From a virus: a stretch of DNA of 64,000 bases. The position numbers and the translations under genes are program-made. The notes under the pieces are model-generated. The model was given only the letters and a program-made list of their open reading frames with translations. It was not told where the DNA came from and did no database searches. Shown here piece by piece: positions 24,971 to 33,967 of this stretch; within the stretch, counting starts at the first letter, position 1; each line of letters starts with the position of its first letter. The stretch covers positions 1 to 64,000 of IMG/VR virus record IMGVR_UViG_3300031951_015091; one strand, 5' to 3'.

Positions 24971-26092
24971 TTATTCCCTGTCTACGGTATAAATGATTGT
25001 ATCTGCTCCAAATAATGTACTATCACCAAAAGGCACATATGTATCTTGAACATCTTGTTCTGGCCATTCCGCTATATCAGTTAAAAATCCAAAATCTCCA
25101 TCATATTCAGCATTTCTTGGAACAGCCCTAGTCACAATTGATACTGCCTTAACTGGCAAAATATCAATCTCTGTTATTTTATAATTTGCTTTTGTATAAT
25201 CACCAATTACATTATCATTTACTTTTAGTAATTCTGTTAGTTCACCTAAAATTAAAATTCCTGAGCTAGTATTACTGAAATAAACTACTTTACCTGTAAT
25301 TTCATTTGTACCATTTCTATTTACACGAATTGTTTCGCCTGTGCTAAAGTAATTATTTCCTGTAGAATAATTTACATAAACTTTTTGAGCATCACGTTTT
25401 TGATTATCAATAAAAATATTTGTGTTTGCAGTACCATATCGACCTGTTATTGGACTAAAGGCACCGATAATAGATGTATTACCTGTTATGTTAGGCCACA
25501 GATAACTTTTAACAGTAAACTCTAAATCCCAAACAATTAAACGAGTGGTTCCATCACTTAAACCACCTTCATAATCTGTAGTCATATTTACAGAATTTAA
25601 TATAATTGGCATATCATATTTTTGATCCATACTTGGAATCATGTTTACAGTAACAGTAAAATCAGGTTTAAAAAATGGCAATATTTGTTCTACAATTTGT
25701 GTGCCATCTTCTGTGTTGCGAACAAAAATTGACATACTAAAATTGAAATCATACGGTACAGGAACATACTGAGATTCTAAACGACCACTTGAATTTTTAG
25801 AAAAATTCTTTAATAGTGATTGTTGTTTACGGCTATTGTCATAAGACATACCGGTAAGTTCAAATGAAATTCTTGGTACGGAAACAGCAATTGATTTTGT
25901 TAAAGTTGGATCAGATTCGATAGCTGTTAACCAACGCTCTTTTGAACCATAAGTTAATGGTACTTTAAATATTTCAAAATTTGTTGCGCCGTCTTTAGAT
26001 GTTCTTTGTATTTGAAGATCATTGAAAATTGTTCCAAATGCTACAACAACCTTGCGAATTGAACGATTATAATATTGTGATTTGCCTAGCAT
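24971..26092 (-). CDS. gp15: Proximal tail sheath stabiliser gp15
   Basis: 373 residues, longer than T4 gp15 (272). SQYYNRSIRKVVVAFGTIFND with TYGSKERWLTAIESDP and VPRISFELTGMSYD, then VPYDFNFSMSIFVRNTEDG and ILPFFKPDFTVTVN are the diagnostic gp15 blocks. It caps the tail tube and sheath at the head-proximal end. An extra C-terminal beta region (about 235-330: FSTGETIRVNRNG, GKVVYFSNTSSGILILG) accounts for the additional length and looks like an inserted module. ATG overlaps the gp14 stop. Confidence 0.95.
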   Translation of the reverse strand: MLGKSQYYNRSIRKVVVAFGTIFNDLQIQRTSKDGATNFEIFKVPLTYGSKERWLTAIESDPTLTKSIAVSVPRISFELTGMSYDNSRKQQSLLKNFSKNSSGRLESQYVPVPYDFNFSMSIFVRNTEDGTQIVEQILPFFKPDFTVTVNMIPSMDQKYDMPIILNSVNMTTDYEGGLSDGTTRLIVWDLEFTVKSYLWPNITGNTSIIGAFSPITGRYGTANTNIFIDNQKRDAQKVYVNYSTGNNYFSTGETIRVNRNGTNEITGKVVYFSNTSSGILILGELTELLKVNDNVIGDYTKANYKITEIDILPVKAVSIVTRAVPRNAEYDGDFGFLTDIAEWPEQDVQDTYVPFGDSTLFGADTIIYTVDRE

Positions 26093-26982
26093 TATGGTTC
26101 ACCAAATGGGTTTGTTTCAGTAAAATCAATAATGCCATCAGATTCGGATTCAATTCTTGCGTTATCTTGTATATCTTCAAAGGCAGTATTCATGTATGCG
26201 GTATCATTTACAGATAGAACTGTCCAATCAGCTAAACTTGTATTGCCTTTTATTGCTGCACCTGAAACAAAAGTTCCTCTTGTTAAGATTATATCTATAT
26301 GAGTATTTGGAACAAAGTCATAAACTTGAGCTTGTGCTGTTGCATAAGTTAAGTTTGCGCCTTGATAGATAATCTCATCATTAACAAATTTACCATTACC
26401 ACCAACACTCAAAGCAATTTTTGTTCTTGGATAGTAACTGCGAATTTGATTATCAATTTCTGGAATACCAACTTCAACAACTTCATTAGAAAATACATAT
26501 TGTTTAAGTTTTAATCCATAAACATAAACATTACCACCACGACCACGACCCAAAGTATAGAACATAGCTTGATCATTTTCATGTTCTACAAATGTAATCT
26601 CAAAGAAGTTTCGTAGTAAAGGAATATAAAGCAAGTCGCCTTCTAAAGGCCTTGTCATTGGTATTACTGCTTGAAATCTTCGGCGAGAAACTAAGAATTG
26701 AACCTCATCACGAATTTCTAAACCAAATTTAGATATAAAATCTTGTTCGCCATCCATACCCGTAACATTTTCCAAATACATTTCAATTGGGTAAGCATTT
26801 ACATACTGTTTAAGTGTATCTTCTCCATATAAAAAATCAACTTCATCACGACTTGAACGTGGAAGATAGTAAACATCCATACCATATATTTGTAAAGCTT
26901 CAATAACCAAATCTTCAATGAGCAATTGCTCAGAAGTTATTTGACTAGAAGGAAAGTTATTGAAGTATAGATTGGTTGCCAT
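26092..26982 (-). CDS. gp14: Neck protein gp14
   Basis: 296 residues (T4 256). MATNLYFNNF, then LIEDLVIEALQIYGMDVYYLPR, YGEDTLKQYVNAYPIEMYLE and FISKFGLEIRDEVQFLVSRRRF are the conserved gp14 start. A beta-rich insert (about 180-250) follows, and the end IIDFTETNPFGEP matches the family C-terminus. With gp13 it closes the filled head and makes the tail-docking site. Ends where gp15 begins. Confidence 0.95.
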   Translation of the reverse strand: MATNLYFNNFPSSQITSEQLLIEDLVIEALQIYGMDVYYLPRSSRDEVDFLYGEDTLKQYVNAYPIEMYLENVTGMDGEQDFISKFGLEIRDEVQFLVSRRRFQAVIPMTRPLEGDLLYIPLLRNFFEITFVEHENDQAMFYTLGRGRGGNVYVYGLKLKQYVFSNEVVEVGIPEIDNQIRSYYPRTKIALSVGGNGKFVNDEIIYQGANLTYATAQAQVYDFVPNTHIDIILTRGTFVSGAAIKGNTSLADWTVLSVNDTAYMNTAFEDIQDNARIESESDGIIDFTETNPFGEP

Positions 26983-26987
26983 TCATT

Positions 26988-27941
26988 TTAACCTGTAATT
27001 ATCTCACTTGGCAAACTGTTAAATTGATATAATTCTTCTTCTACTTCTTTGATTTCTGCTCTAGCTTCTTCTGCAATACGAACACCATCCAATGTTACAC
27101 CTCCTGGCATTTGTATACCAGAAAACTTAGAAAGGTTATTACCCCATTGAAGTTTGATTAAAGCAGTAGCATACTTTTTAAGGAATCGATCATTCCAAAC
27201 ATCAGAAATGCCTGTAACTGTGGCCGTTCCACTTGCTAAATTTGAAGCAAGAGGACTTTGTAATTCTAATGTTGTTGGTGAAATAATTTTTTTAACCTGT
27301 TTTGATTCACCATTGATATTGATGAAATCATTTTCTAATAATTCTTGGTCAAAAATGGTATTTGTTCCTGTTACAGTATTTGCGGTTGTATTTCCAGACA
27401 TTGTACCGGTTAAAGTTACTGTATCTGGCCGCATAGCTCTATAGCATTTAACAATTACATAATCACCAACTTCTAAATCTCTAGACCAATCTATGTCTAA
27501 AAATACTTTATTTTGTTTACGATTGAAACGAAATTGTGGTGTGCCAGAAAACAACAATTGTAATGAGCGAATGTGTTGCATGGTAATCTCATATGACACA
27601 TACGATACCGATGTAAAGTCATAAAGATCATGCAAGCGTAATTGATACCGCAAATCAAACATATTGATTGACGAATTTGAATCATCAAATGGAAATACTG
27701 CGGTAACAAAAGTCACCGAATCAGGACAATATATCCAACCACGTTGAATATCTTCTGATGATATACGGTGTTTCATATACATTTCTTCTACACCATCAAA
27801 ATGATAATCTTCAAAAAATTGAAGAGCATCATCAATACGATCATCTACTTGATCATCATCAACATTTATATCAATAACGGGCCAACCTAGACGCCGCAGG
27901 CAATAATTTTTAAATGTTGCTCTTGTTGTAGGATTAGCCAT
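26988..27941 (-). CDS. gp13: Neck protein gp13, with an inserted beta module
   Basis: 317 residues (T4 309). ATFKNYCLRRLGWPVIDINV, QVDDRIDDALQFFEDYHFDGV, SVTFVTAVFPF, FSGTPQFRFNRKQNKVFLDI and the end LKKYATALIKLQWG with KFSGIQMPGGVTLDG are gp13 blocks. Between residues about 175 and 240 there is a small Thr/Asn-rich beta segment (NTIFDQELLENDFININGES) of the same type as repeats in the 973-residue virion protein. First gene of the 13-14-15 operon. Confidence 0.95.
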   Translation of the reverse strand: MANPTTRATFKNYCLRRLGWPVIDINVDDDQVDDRIDDALQFFEDYHFDGVEEMYMKHRISSEDIQRGWIYCPDSVTFVTAVFPFDDSNSSINMFDLRYQLRLHDLYDFTSVSYVSYEITMQHIRSLQLLFSGTPQFRFNRKQNKVFLDIDWSRDLEVGDYVIVKCYRAMRPDTVTLTGTMSGNTTANTVTGTNTIFDQELLENDFININGESKQVKKIISPTTLELQSPLASNLASGTATVTGISDVWNDRFLKKYATALIKLQWGNNLSKFSGIQMPGGVTLDGVRIAEEARAEIKEVEEELYQFNSLPSEIITG

Positions 27942-27968
27942 ATATTATTTGAATGTTTTTGTTTTTAA

Positions 27969-28298
27969 TTATAAAGCTGCAATTGCAGTTTTAAAATCAT
28001 TATATGTTGCAGAATTAGCTACTAAAACTTTTAAATTAGCAATAGTAATTGTTGTACTATTAATACCATTAGCACGATCAAAAGAAGCATTAGCTTGATT
28101 TCTAGCATAAGTATCAACCTGTACATCACTTACTTCAAAGTTTCCAGTACTAGAATTGTATATTAATATATCACCTTCTTTAACACCACTTAAATTTACT
28201 CCACTTATATCTGATATATCAATTTTGGCCGAATAGTTCTGTGAAACAATTGACGGCCTAGTTGCTTGCCGTATCTTTACTATGCCTACCTTGGACAC
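27969..28298 (-). CDS. Small fibre-associated virion protein (SQNY/F type)
   Basis: 109 residues from a GTG start. N-terminal VKIRQATRPSIVSQNYS resembles the start of the 100-residue protein at 36839-37141 (RIRPGVKPKLASQNF). The middle GVKEGDILIYNSSTGNFE is a common fibre-attachment motif and the end carries a single ANASFDRAN shaft repeat. Probably a small structural adaptor; no family name known to me. The GTG has only a weak purine ribosome site. Confidence 0.65.
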   Translation of the reverse strand: MSKVGIVKIRQATRPSIVSQNYSAKIDISDISGVNLSGVKEGDILIYNSSTGNFEVSDVQVDTYARNQANASFDRANGINSTTITIANLKVLVANSATYNDFKTAIAAL

Positions 28299-28310
28299 TT
28301 TATTTCTTTT

Positions 28311-28505
28311 TTAAGGTAGAATAGGGGTCAACTCAGGCATATTAAATTCACGATTAGTAGTATAGATTACTCTACCACCATATTGCACAACATGCTCATC
28401 AGCGCTCGAAAGACGAGCACAAAGGTTCATGGCAGCCGTTATTGGCAAATTTACTTCATAGAAACGATGAAATCCAGGGTACATTGCTAAAAGTTCATTA
28501 TACAT
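28311..28505 (-). CDS. Small conserved-looking protein upstream of the neck genes
   Basis: 64 residues starting at ATG 28503-28505, preceded by AAGGACA; a longer reading from TTG at 28535 would add a Phe-rich, implausible start. MYNELLAMYPGFHRFYEVNLPIT suggests a small globular domain; not recognised. Late-like octamer CATAAATA lies about 40 bp upstream. Confidence 0.6.
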   Translation of the reverse strand: MYNELLAMYPGFHRFYEVNLPITAAMNLCARLSSADEHVVQYGGRVIYTTNREFNMPELTPILP

Positions 28506-28544
28506 TTGACTGTCCTTAAAAAAATAAAAAAACAATAGTTCTTC

Positions 28545-28552
28545 TATTTATG
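28545..28552 (-). promoter_or_regulatory. late-promoter-like octamer CATAAATA
   Basis: Minus-strand CATAAATA, followed by GAAGAAC, in the 54-bp gap before the 64-residue gene; could start a late transcript for that gene and the neck operon. Confidence 0.5.
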
Positions 28553-28559
28553 CTATTTG

Positions 28560-30851
28560 TTAGTTCCAAAATTGTAATGGTTCAGACTTAACTCTAAACG
28601 CTGGATCAGCGGCAGAAAATACTCTGCCAGTTTTGGACATAATGCTAGCTATTTTACCTAAATTTGGTTGTAAGTTAAATACTGTTGATTGAAATTGATT
28701 TAATTTAAAAGGTTCAATTAAGTCTACTTTAAATACCCTTTGGTCATACTCTTTAGATACAGCATTTTTTATAACAACAATAGGTTTTGTTAATGTATTT
28801 GTATCAAATATTTTTTCTTCTAAAAATTTAGAAAAAGCATTTCGTACAACAAAACCTTTAGAGATAAAATTAGAATTAAATTTCTTAGTATCAAAATCTT
28901 TTGGAAAAACATCTTTTAAAGCAATATAGGCTTTGTTTAATTGGGGTAAAGTAGTATTTAAATCAAATACTTGAGTTTTTGTAAATGGTGTTTTAAAATT
29001 ACCATAAGATACATCAAATATTTTTTCATCTAAATCTTTTGGAAAAATATTTCTGGCAACAAAACCAGATTTTAATGTGCTAACTCTATACCCCTGTTCT
29101 TCCAAAGATTTTGGAAAAGCAGGTTTTAATCGAACTATTGGTTTTGTTAATTCAGTAACATTAAATCTATTTTGAGGAGTTGGAGTTGCAGCAAAACGGC
29201 TTCGACTAGAATATAAACCTGGTGCTATTATTGCATAATATAAATTTTCTCCTGGAGTTGTAGGAGCTGTAGTTGGGTAAACATTAGATTGAGCAATAAA
29301 ATTACTTACGTTAAGTGTATCAAGATAAACACGGTTGCTAAGTGGTGTTTTAACAATGAGTTTAGGATTGTTTAATACCGTTACAACTTTAGCTTCTAAT
29401 GATTTAGGAAAAGCAGGTACTGTAGGTAATAAAGCATTACTCCATGGCCTACGAGATTTATCTGCTCTTAAACCTGGTGCTCTAGTGAAATAATAAAAGT
29501 TTTCACGGGCATTGGTTGGAGCTAAAAGTGTAATAACTGTATTTTGGCTAACATTAGAAGTTATGACTCCTCTTGCATCTTTACTAATTGTTATTGTAAG
29601 AGATTTAGACCATGGTGCTCTAGCTTTATCTGCTCTTAAACCTGGTGCTCTAGTGAAATAATAAAAGTTTTCACGGGCATTGGTTGGCGAAACAAGTGTA
29701 CTTACGGTATTTTGGCGAACATTAGAAGATATGTTTGCTTGTCTACCATTTAATGCTGCAATGTTGATGTAAGCCGGAAATGTTTTAGACCATATTGCTC
29801 TGGCTTTATCTGCTCTTTTACCTGGAGCTATGGTAAAATAATAAAAATTTTCACGAGCATTGGTTGGCTCTAAAAGTGTGCTTACGGTATTTTGTCGAAC
29901 ATTGGAAGAAACATTGGCGATAGTTGTTCCTAAAGAAAATACTTGTAATCTATCTGCTCCTTTTTTCCCAGAATAATTAACATTTGCGGAGGCATCAACC
30001 TTAATTATAACATTCGACAGTAGACTTAATGCTGGTTGAGACCAAATATCTCTAGCTCTATCCGCTCTTTTACCTGGAGCTATTGTGAAGTAATAGAAAT
30101 TCTCACGAGCATTGGTTGGAGCTAATTTTGTGCTAACATTAGCTTGTGCTACATTTGAGGTTATATTTGCTTGTCTACTAAGAGAACGTATATCAATTAA
30201 ACCTGGTGTTGTTCTAAAAAATATATCTCTAGCTAGATCTTGGCGTTTACCAGGAGCTATGGTAAAGTAATAGAAGTTTTCACGAGCATTAATTGGTGCA
30301 GTAGTTGTACTGACTGTATTTTGGCGAATATTAGAAGAAACATTAGCAATTGTTGTTTTTAAAGAAAAAATAACATCAGTTTTTACTTTACCAACAGATT
30401 TTAATTTACCAAACAATCGATTAGGTAAAGGAGTTCGCAAAACTGTAAAAGCTTTGTTTAATTGAGTAACTATTTTATTTAAAGAAAATACCTGTGTTTG
30501 AGCAATAGGTAATTTAAAATCGCCATAAGAAACATCAAATACCTTTTCATCTAAATCTTTCGAAAAAGCATTTTTTACTACAAGACCCTTAGAAACTATA
30601 TTTGATTTAAATAATGTGGATTCATAAGTTTTTGGTAAAGCACTTCGAATAACATCTCTACGGTTTACATTACCTACTTTGCGGTTGTTTACTTCATTAT
30701 TTTTTGGTAAAGGATTTTTTAATTGAAGGCTAGTTTTATTGGAAATAAAACTTTTGGTTACACTAAAACCAGTAAATGAATTAGCTGTATCTGTCCATTG
30801 TGCATTGTTATTGCCTACTGGACCTGGAGCGGGAAAAATTAAAGCTGGCAT
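28560..30851 (-). CDS. 763-residue virion-type protein with NARENFYYFT repeats
   Basis: Not a family I can name. Centre: five copies of NARENFYYFT followed by I/R-APG-K/L-R-x-D-x-A/S-R and a sixth weaker copy (PGENLYYAIIAPG), 50-90 residues apart, each followed by a variable beta segment and a SNVxQNTVxT linker. Two 63-bp stretches of this repeat are identical (29457-29519 and 29625-29687). Outside it, an unrelated 50-residue unit (KDLDEKVFDVSYGDFKLP ... TQVFSLN) occurs near both the N- and the C-terminus. No transmembrane segment. Lies among fibre genes, downstream of a terminator, so a late virion component is likely. Confidence 0.8.
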   Translation of the reverse strand: MPALIFPAPGPVGNNNAQWTDTANSFTGFSVTKSFISNKTSLQLKNPLPKNNEVNNRKVGNVNRRDVIRSALPKTYESTLFKSNIVSKGLVVKNAFSKDLDEKVFDVSYGDFKLPIAQTQVFSLNKIVTQLNKAFTVLRTPLPNRLFGKLKSVGKVKTDVIFSLKTTIANVSSNIRQNTVSTTTAPINARENFYYFTIAPGKRQDLARDIFFRTTPGLIDIRSLSRQANITSNVAQANVSTKLAPTNARENFYYFTIAPGKRADRARDIWSQPALSLLSNVIIKVDASANVNYSGKKGADRLQVFSLGTTIANVSSNVRQNTVSTLLEPTNARENFYYFTIAPGKRADKARAIWSKTFPAYINIAALNGRQANISSNVRQNTVSTLVSPTNARENFYYFTRAPGLRADKARAPWSKSLTITISKDARGVITSNVSQNTVITLLAPTNARENFYYFTRAPGLRADKSRRPWSNALLPTVPAFPKSLEAKVVTVLNNPKLIVKTPLSNRVYLDTLNVSNFIAQSNVYPTTAPTTPGENLYYAIIAPGLYSSRSRFAATPTPQNRFNVTELTKPIVRLKPAFPKSLEEQGYRVSTLKSGFVARNIFPKDLDEKIFDVSYGNFKTPFTKTQVFDLNTTLPQLNKAYIALKDVFPKDFDTKKFNSNFISKGFVVRNAFSKFLEEKIFDTNTLTKPIVVIKNAVSKEYDQRVFKVDLIEPFKLNQFQSTVFNLQPNLGKIASIMSKTGRVFSAADPAFRVKSEPLQFWN
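29216..30300 (-). repeat. Coding repeat array in the 763-residue protein
   Basis: Six units at about 29216, 29470, 29641, 29821, 30071 and 30248, each encoding the NARENFYYFT / APG core. Spacings are multiples of three but unequal. Copies 29457-29519 and 29625-29687 are identical over 63 bp, showing recent duplication or gene conversion. Confidence 0.85.
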
Positions 30852-30880
30852 ATAGGCTATTTACCAAAAATTTTGTTTAT

Positions 30881-30916
30881 TCCTAAAAAGAAATAGCCGT
30901 ACTAGACGGCTATTTC
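30881..30916 (-). terminator. Intrinsic terminator after the 973-residue protein
   Basis: Perfect 11-bp stem (30890-30900 with 30906-30916) and a 5-nt loop, followed on the minus strand by TTTTTAGGA (30889-30881), 27 bp past the stop at 30943. Ends the upstream fibre-protein transcript. Confidence 0.88.
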
Positions 30917-30942
30917 CAAACACTTCTAAGTTTAATTGCTGT

Positions 30943-33864
30943 TTAAGCAGGTATAGCGAATCGGAAGTTATTAGTAAATGCTGCCTGTGTATTAATTGCT
31001 TGAGGTCCAGTACCATCTTCCAAACTACGGTATGATTGAGAAATAGTTGTACCAAAGAATTGGAATCTTGTAGTGACAACTGTAGAAGTTAATACCCAAT
31101 GATCAACAGCAGATTGAGTTGAATCATAGAAGAAATCACTATCAGAAGTAATGCTTACTGTATCCATTAAAGTACCAAGAGCACTTGGAATAACTTTCAA
31201 TCCGTAAAATCTACCACGAATATCTGGATCATATGTTGGTCCAAGAACAACAACTGGACTAAACATAAAGCGCTTACTGTTGTATACATTGGTTGCAACA
31301 GGTACAAGATGACCCAAATGAGGTTGAGGAATCGTGTTAGCTGGATTAGTTGTCAGAATACCAGCAACTGGTGCGTTAGTTCCCTGATAAGCACCAGAAC
31401 CACCAATTTCATACAAATGTCCCCAGCGACCAGTTGTAATTGTACAAGCACTATAAACGTGTGCATTGTGATCAACTAGGTCACCAGCGGAGTTACGAGC
31501 TCTAGGCACAGAAAACACGCAACCATGTACCGGACTGTTTTGGAGAACAGGGAAAGTTGGGAACAATTGAGCGCCAACCGGGAATCTGTTTCCGTTAATG
31601 TGAGCATATGTTGGCCATGGACTTATTGCAGTTGCACCAGTAATATTGTTGTTTGCAGGCGATACTGAGAAGTTAATACCTGTAACACCAAGACCTGTCG
31701 AAGCATCTTCTGGTTGAGCTCTTTCAAACTCAACGCAACCTAGCCAGTTTGTTGCTAGGTTAGCAAAAGATTTACCTTGTATGATAAAGTAACGAGGATT
31801 TCCAAAGAGATACAAGAAACCGCCAGATGTTTGTGTTGTCGAAACAACATCGTTAGCGTTACTTGCTGGGCCAGGACCAGTAGAACCGTTAACTGTAACT
31901 GTTGTAAGTGTTTGTGAACCAGACACCGTATATGTTCCTGTGTTACCTGTACCAGTACCAAAGGCAGTTACGTTACCAATTGATGAACCCATAAATGTAC
32001 CAATTCTGATTTGGCCAGAGGTCATCGTGTTAACTGTTAACGATGTAGTTGTTTGAGAAACTTGAGCAACAATACCACCTGATTGGTCAGCGATGTTAAC
32101 ACCAACACCGTTTGTAGCACCATAAGAACCTAACCAACGCTCATAAACTGGTAATGAGTAAGTTGCGTTAGCAGTTGTAATGACACCAGTATTAAACAAT
32201 GGGAAGTATCTGAATCCCATGAACTTGCGGTCATTACTTGTGTTGCGTAATGTTGTGGTTGCCTCAGCTGATTTGTTTGGACAAGAATAAACGTACTCAA
32301 TAAAGTCAGCACCAGCAATTGTAGCCGTTGTTAAGTTACCTGGAGTAAAGAGTTTTGGTGGGTTAGCACCAACAGAAGTTATAGTGTTTAAAAGTGGATT
32401 ACCAAGTGTAAGGTTATTACCAGCAACACCAGCAAGATAAGTAAACAATGGAACTGATCTGTATAAACTAACAGGACTAGTAACAGTAATTGGCAGGTTA
32501 ACCGTCAATGTTGTGTTGTTACTGATTGCGTTAACAACTAAATGTTGACCAGCGATAACGATTTCAGCACCAACATGAAGCTCGGTTGTAAAGAGTGTTG
32601 ATTGACCGTTAACTTGTGTTGTAGCTGCCGCCGTAAGAATATTACCGGTCAATCGTGTTGCTTGACCACCACCACTTTGTACTTTAACGATGTTATTTAA
32701 AGTGAAACCAGTAGCAGAAGTAACTGTTACTAATGTTGTGCCTGCCGGAAATACTGTATTAGCAGTTGCGGTCATTGTGGACTCAATACCTAATTTACCG
32801 TTAGCGTGCTGAGCTGTGTTACCACTACCTTCACGGGTTCCTTCTAGTATCCAACCATGGAGTTTTCTTTTCTTGTAGATTGCAACACCACTAAGATTGC
32901 TTACAATTGGACGATTTAATCGTATAAGAGTATCTGATAAAATTTCATTAACTGAATATTCAGAACCATCAATCATAATTTCTTCATTCACACGAAGTTC
33001 TGTTGTAAATGTGGTTCCTGTGCCAGTCAAATAAGTTTCTTTTACACGAACTGGCATACCTAGTACGCCTTGTGTCATTGCTGCTGCTGGTTGTCCTGGT
33101 AAAGTTGTAAGCGTAGCAGCTGTTGCAGTTGTTGGAGTAAATACTCGTAATTCATCTCCAATATATACTTCTTCTCCTGAAATAATATCAGCAGTAAAGT
33201 TAGTGCCAGTACCAGTTACAGAAGCTGAACCGCCACTCACAGCAACAGTTCCTCTTGGAGTTACTCTATAGCGTAGTCCAGCATCTGTAAAGTCCATTGC
33301 TGCACCTAGGGTCATAGAGGTATTACTTGCAATAGCACTAATAACTCTGACACGACCATTAATAACAATTGTTCTACCAGCTACTCCTGCTGTATTTGCA
33401 GCATCAAATGTAGCTTCAGTTAAAAAGAATGTTCCGTTACCTGTAACCGTTGCGGAACCGTTTGTAACAGACACAGTACCTGAAGTATTGCCAGACACGT
33501 TTGTTACATCTGCGGTACCTGTTAAAGTGTACTGAATAAATTTAACTGCACATGCGTCTGTTGGTGTTCTTGTCCAAGGTGCAGTAACAGTAAAAGAAGT
33601 GTCAGAAGCAACTGCCGCAACAGTACGAACTTGGCCGTAGATACTAATTACATCACCTGCTCTTAATTGAGTAGTGAAAATTGTTCCAACACCCGTTACG
33701 GTTCCGGTGCCACCTGGATTAGTAATATTGACATAACCCTGTAGAGTATCATTTCTTAACCATTGATCTACTAAGGCAAAAGTTGGCCATATATCCGCAC
33801 CTGTTGTATAAGGGCCATAGGTAATAGAGGCACTATTTCTACCTAATTCATTTAGTGTTGCCAT
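30943..33864 (-). CDS. 973-residue beta-repeat virion protein
   Basis: Gly/Thr/Ser/Val-rich, predicted almost all beta. N-terminal MATLNELGRNSASITYGPYT, then at least five units of a roughly 60-residue module with GTGTxF, L-x-x-GD-x-I-x-I-x-G and a V-x-A-I-x-S-x-T tail (for example GVGTIFTTQLRAGDVISIYG, GTGTNFTADIISGEEVYIGD). The C-terminal half (from about 520) is non-repetitive, with YVYSCPNKSAEATTTLRN and PVHGCVFSVPRARNSAGD. AGGAGAA ribosome site; two CTAAATAA octamers upstream and a terminator downstream, so it is its own late unit. Probably an abundant exterior structural protein; function unknown. Confidence 0.8.
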   Translation of the reverse strand: MATLNELGRNSASITYGPYTTGADIWPTFALVDQWLRNDTLQGYVNITNPGGTGTVTGVGTIFTTQLRAGDVISIYGQVRTVAAVASDTSFTVTAPWTRTPTDACAVKFIQYTLTGTADVTNVSGNTSGTVSVTNGSATVTGNGTFFLTEATFDAANTAGVAGRTIVINGRVRVISAIASNTSMTLGAAMDFTDAGLRYRVTPRGTVAVSGGSASVTGTGTNFTADIISGEEVYIGDELRVFTPTTATAATLTTLPGQPAAAMTQGVLGMPVRVKETYLTGTGTTFTTELRVNEEIMIDGSEYSVNEILSDTLIRLNRPIVSNLSGVAIYKKRKLHGWILEGTREGSGNTAQHANGKLGIESTMTATANTVFPAGTTLVTVTSATGFTLNNIVKVQSGGGQATRLTGNILTAAATTQVNGQSTLFTTELHVGAEIVIAGQHLVVNAISNNTTLTVNLPITVTSPVSLYRSVPLFTYLAGVAGNNLTLGNPLLNTITSVGANPPKLFTPGNLTTATIAGADFIEYVYSCPNKSAEATTTLRNTSNDRKFMGFRYFPLFNTGVITTANATYSLPVYERWLGSYGATNGVGVNIADQSGGIVAQVSQTTTSLTVNTMTSGQIRIGTFMGSSIGNVTAFGTGTGNTGTYTVSGSQTLTTVTVNGSTGPGPASNANDVVSTTQTSGGFLYLFGNPRYFIIQGKSFANLATNWLGCVEFERAQPEDASTGLGVTGINFSVSPANNNITGATAISPWPTYAHINGNRFPVGAQLFPTFPVLQNSPVHGCVFSVPRARNSAGDLVDHNAHVYSACTITTGRWGHLYEIGGSGAYQGTNAPVAGILTTNPANTIPQPHLGHLVPVATNVYNSKRFMFSPVVVLGPTYDPDIRGRFYGLKVIPSALGTLMDTVSITSDSDFFYDSTQSAVDHWVLTSTVVTTRFQFFGTTISQSYRSLEDGTGPQAINTQAAFTNNFRFAIPA

Positions 33865-33916
33865 TAATTATTCTCCTAGAACATGTACCGCAATTTTTAC
33901 GGATTTAGTTTGTATA

Positions 33917-33924
33917 TTATTTAG
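33917..33924 (-). promoter_or_regulatory. late-promoter-like octamer CTAAATAA (proximal)
   Basis: One of two CTAAATAA copies in the 103-bp gap before the 973-residue gene, 52 bp before its ATG. Confidence 0.5.
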
Positions 33925-33944
33925 TTAAAGTTGTGGATTTCCGC

Positions 33945-33952
33945 TTATTTAG
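33945..33952 (-). promoter_or_regulatory. late-promoter-like octamer CTAAATAA (distal)
   Basis: Second CTAAATAA, 28 bp upstream of the first. The gap (33865-33967) holds nothing else obvious apart from a weak CCGU/GCGG hairpin. Confidence 0.45.
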
Positions 33953-33967
33953 TATTTTAAACCATTA

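Noticed and set aside
30857-30864. GTAAATAG octamer before the 763-residue gene
   Set aside because: Only 5 bp from the ATG and two bases from the T4 form; too weak to list as a promoter.
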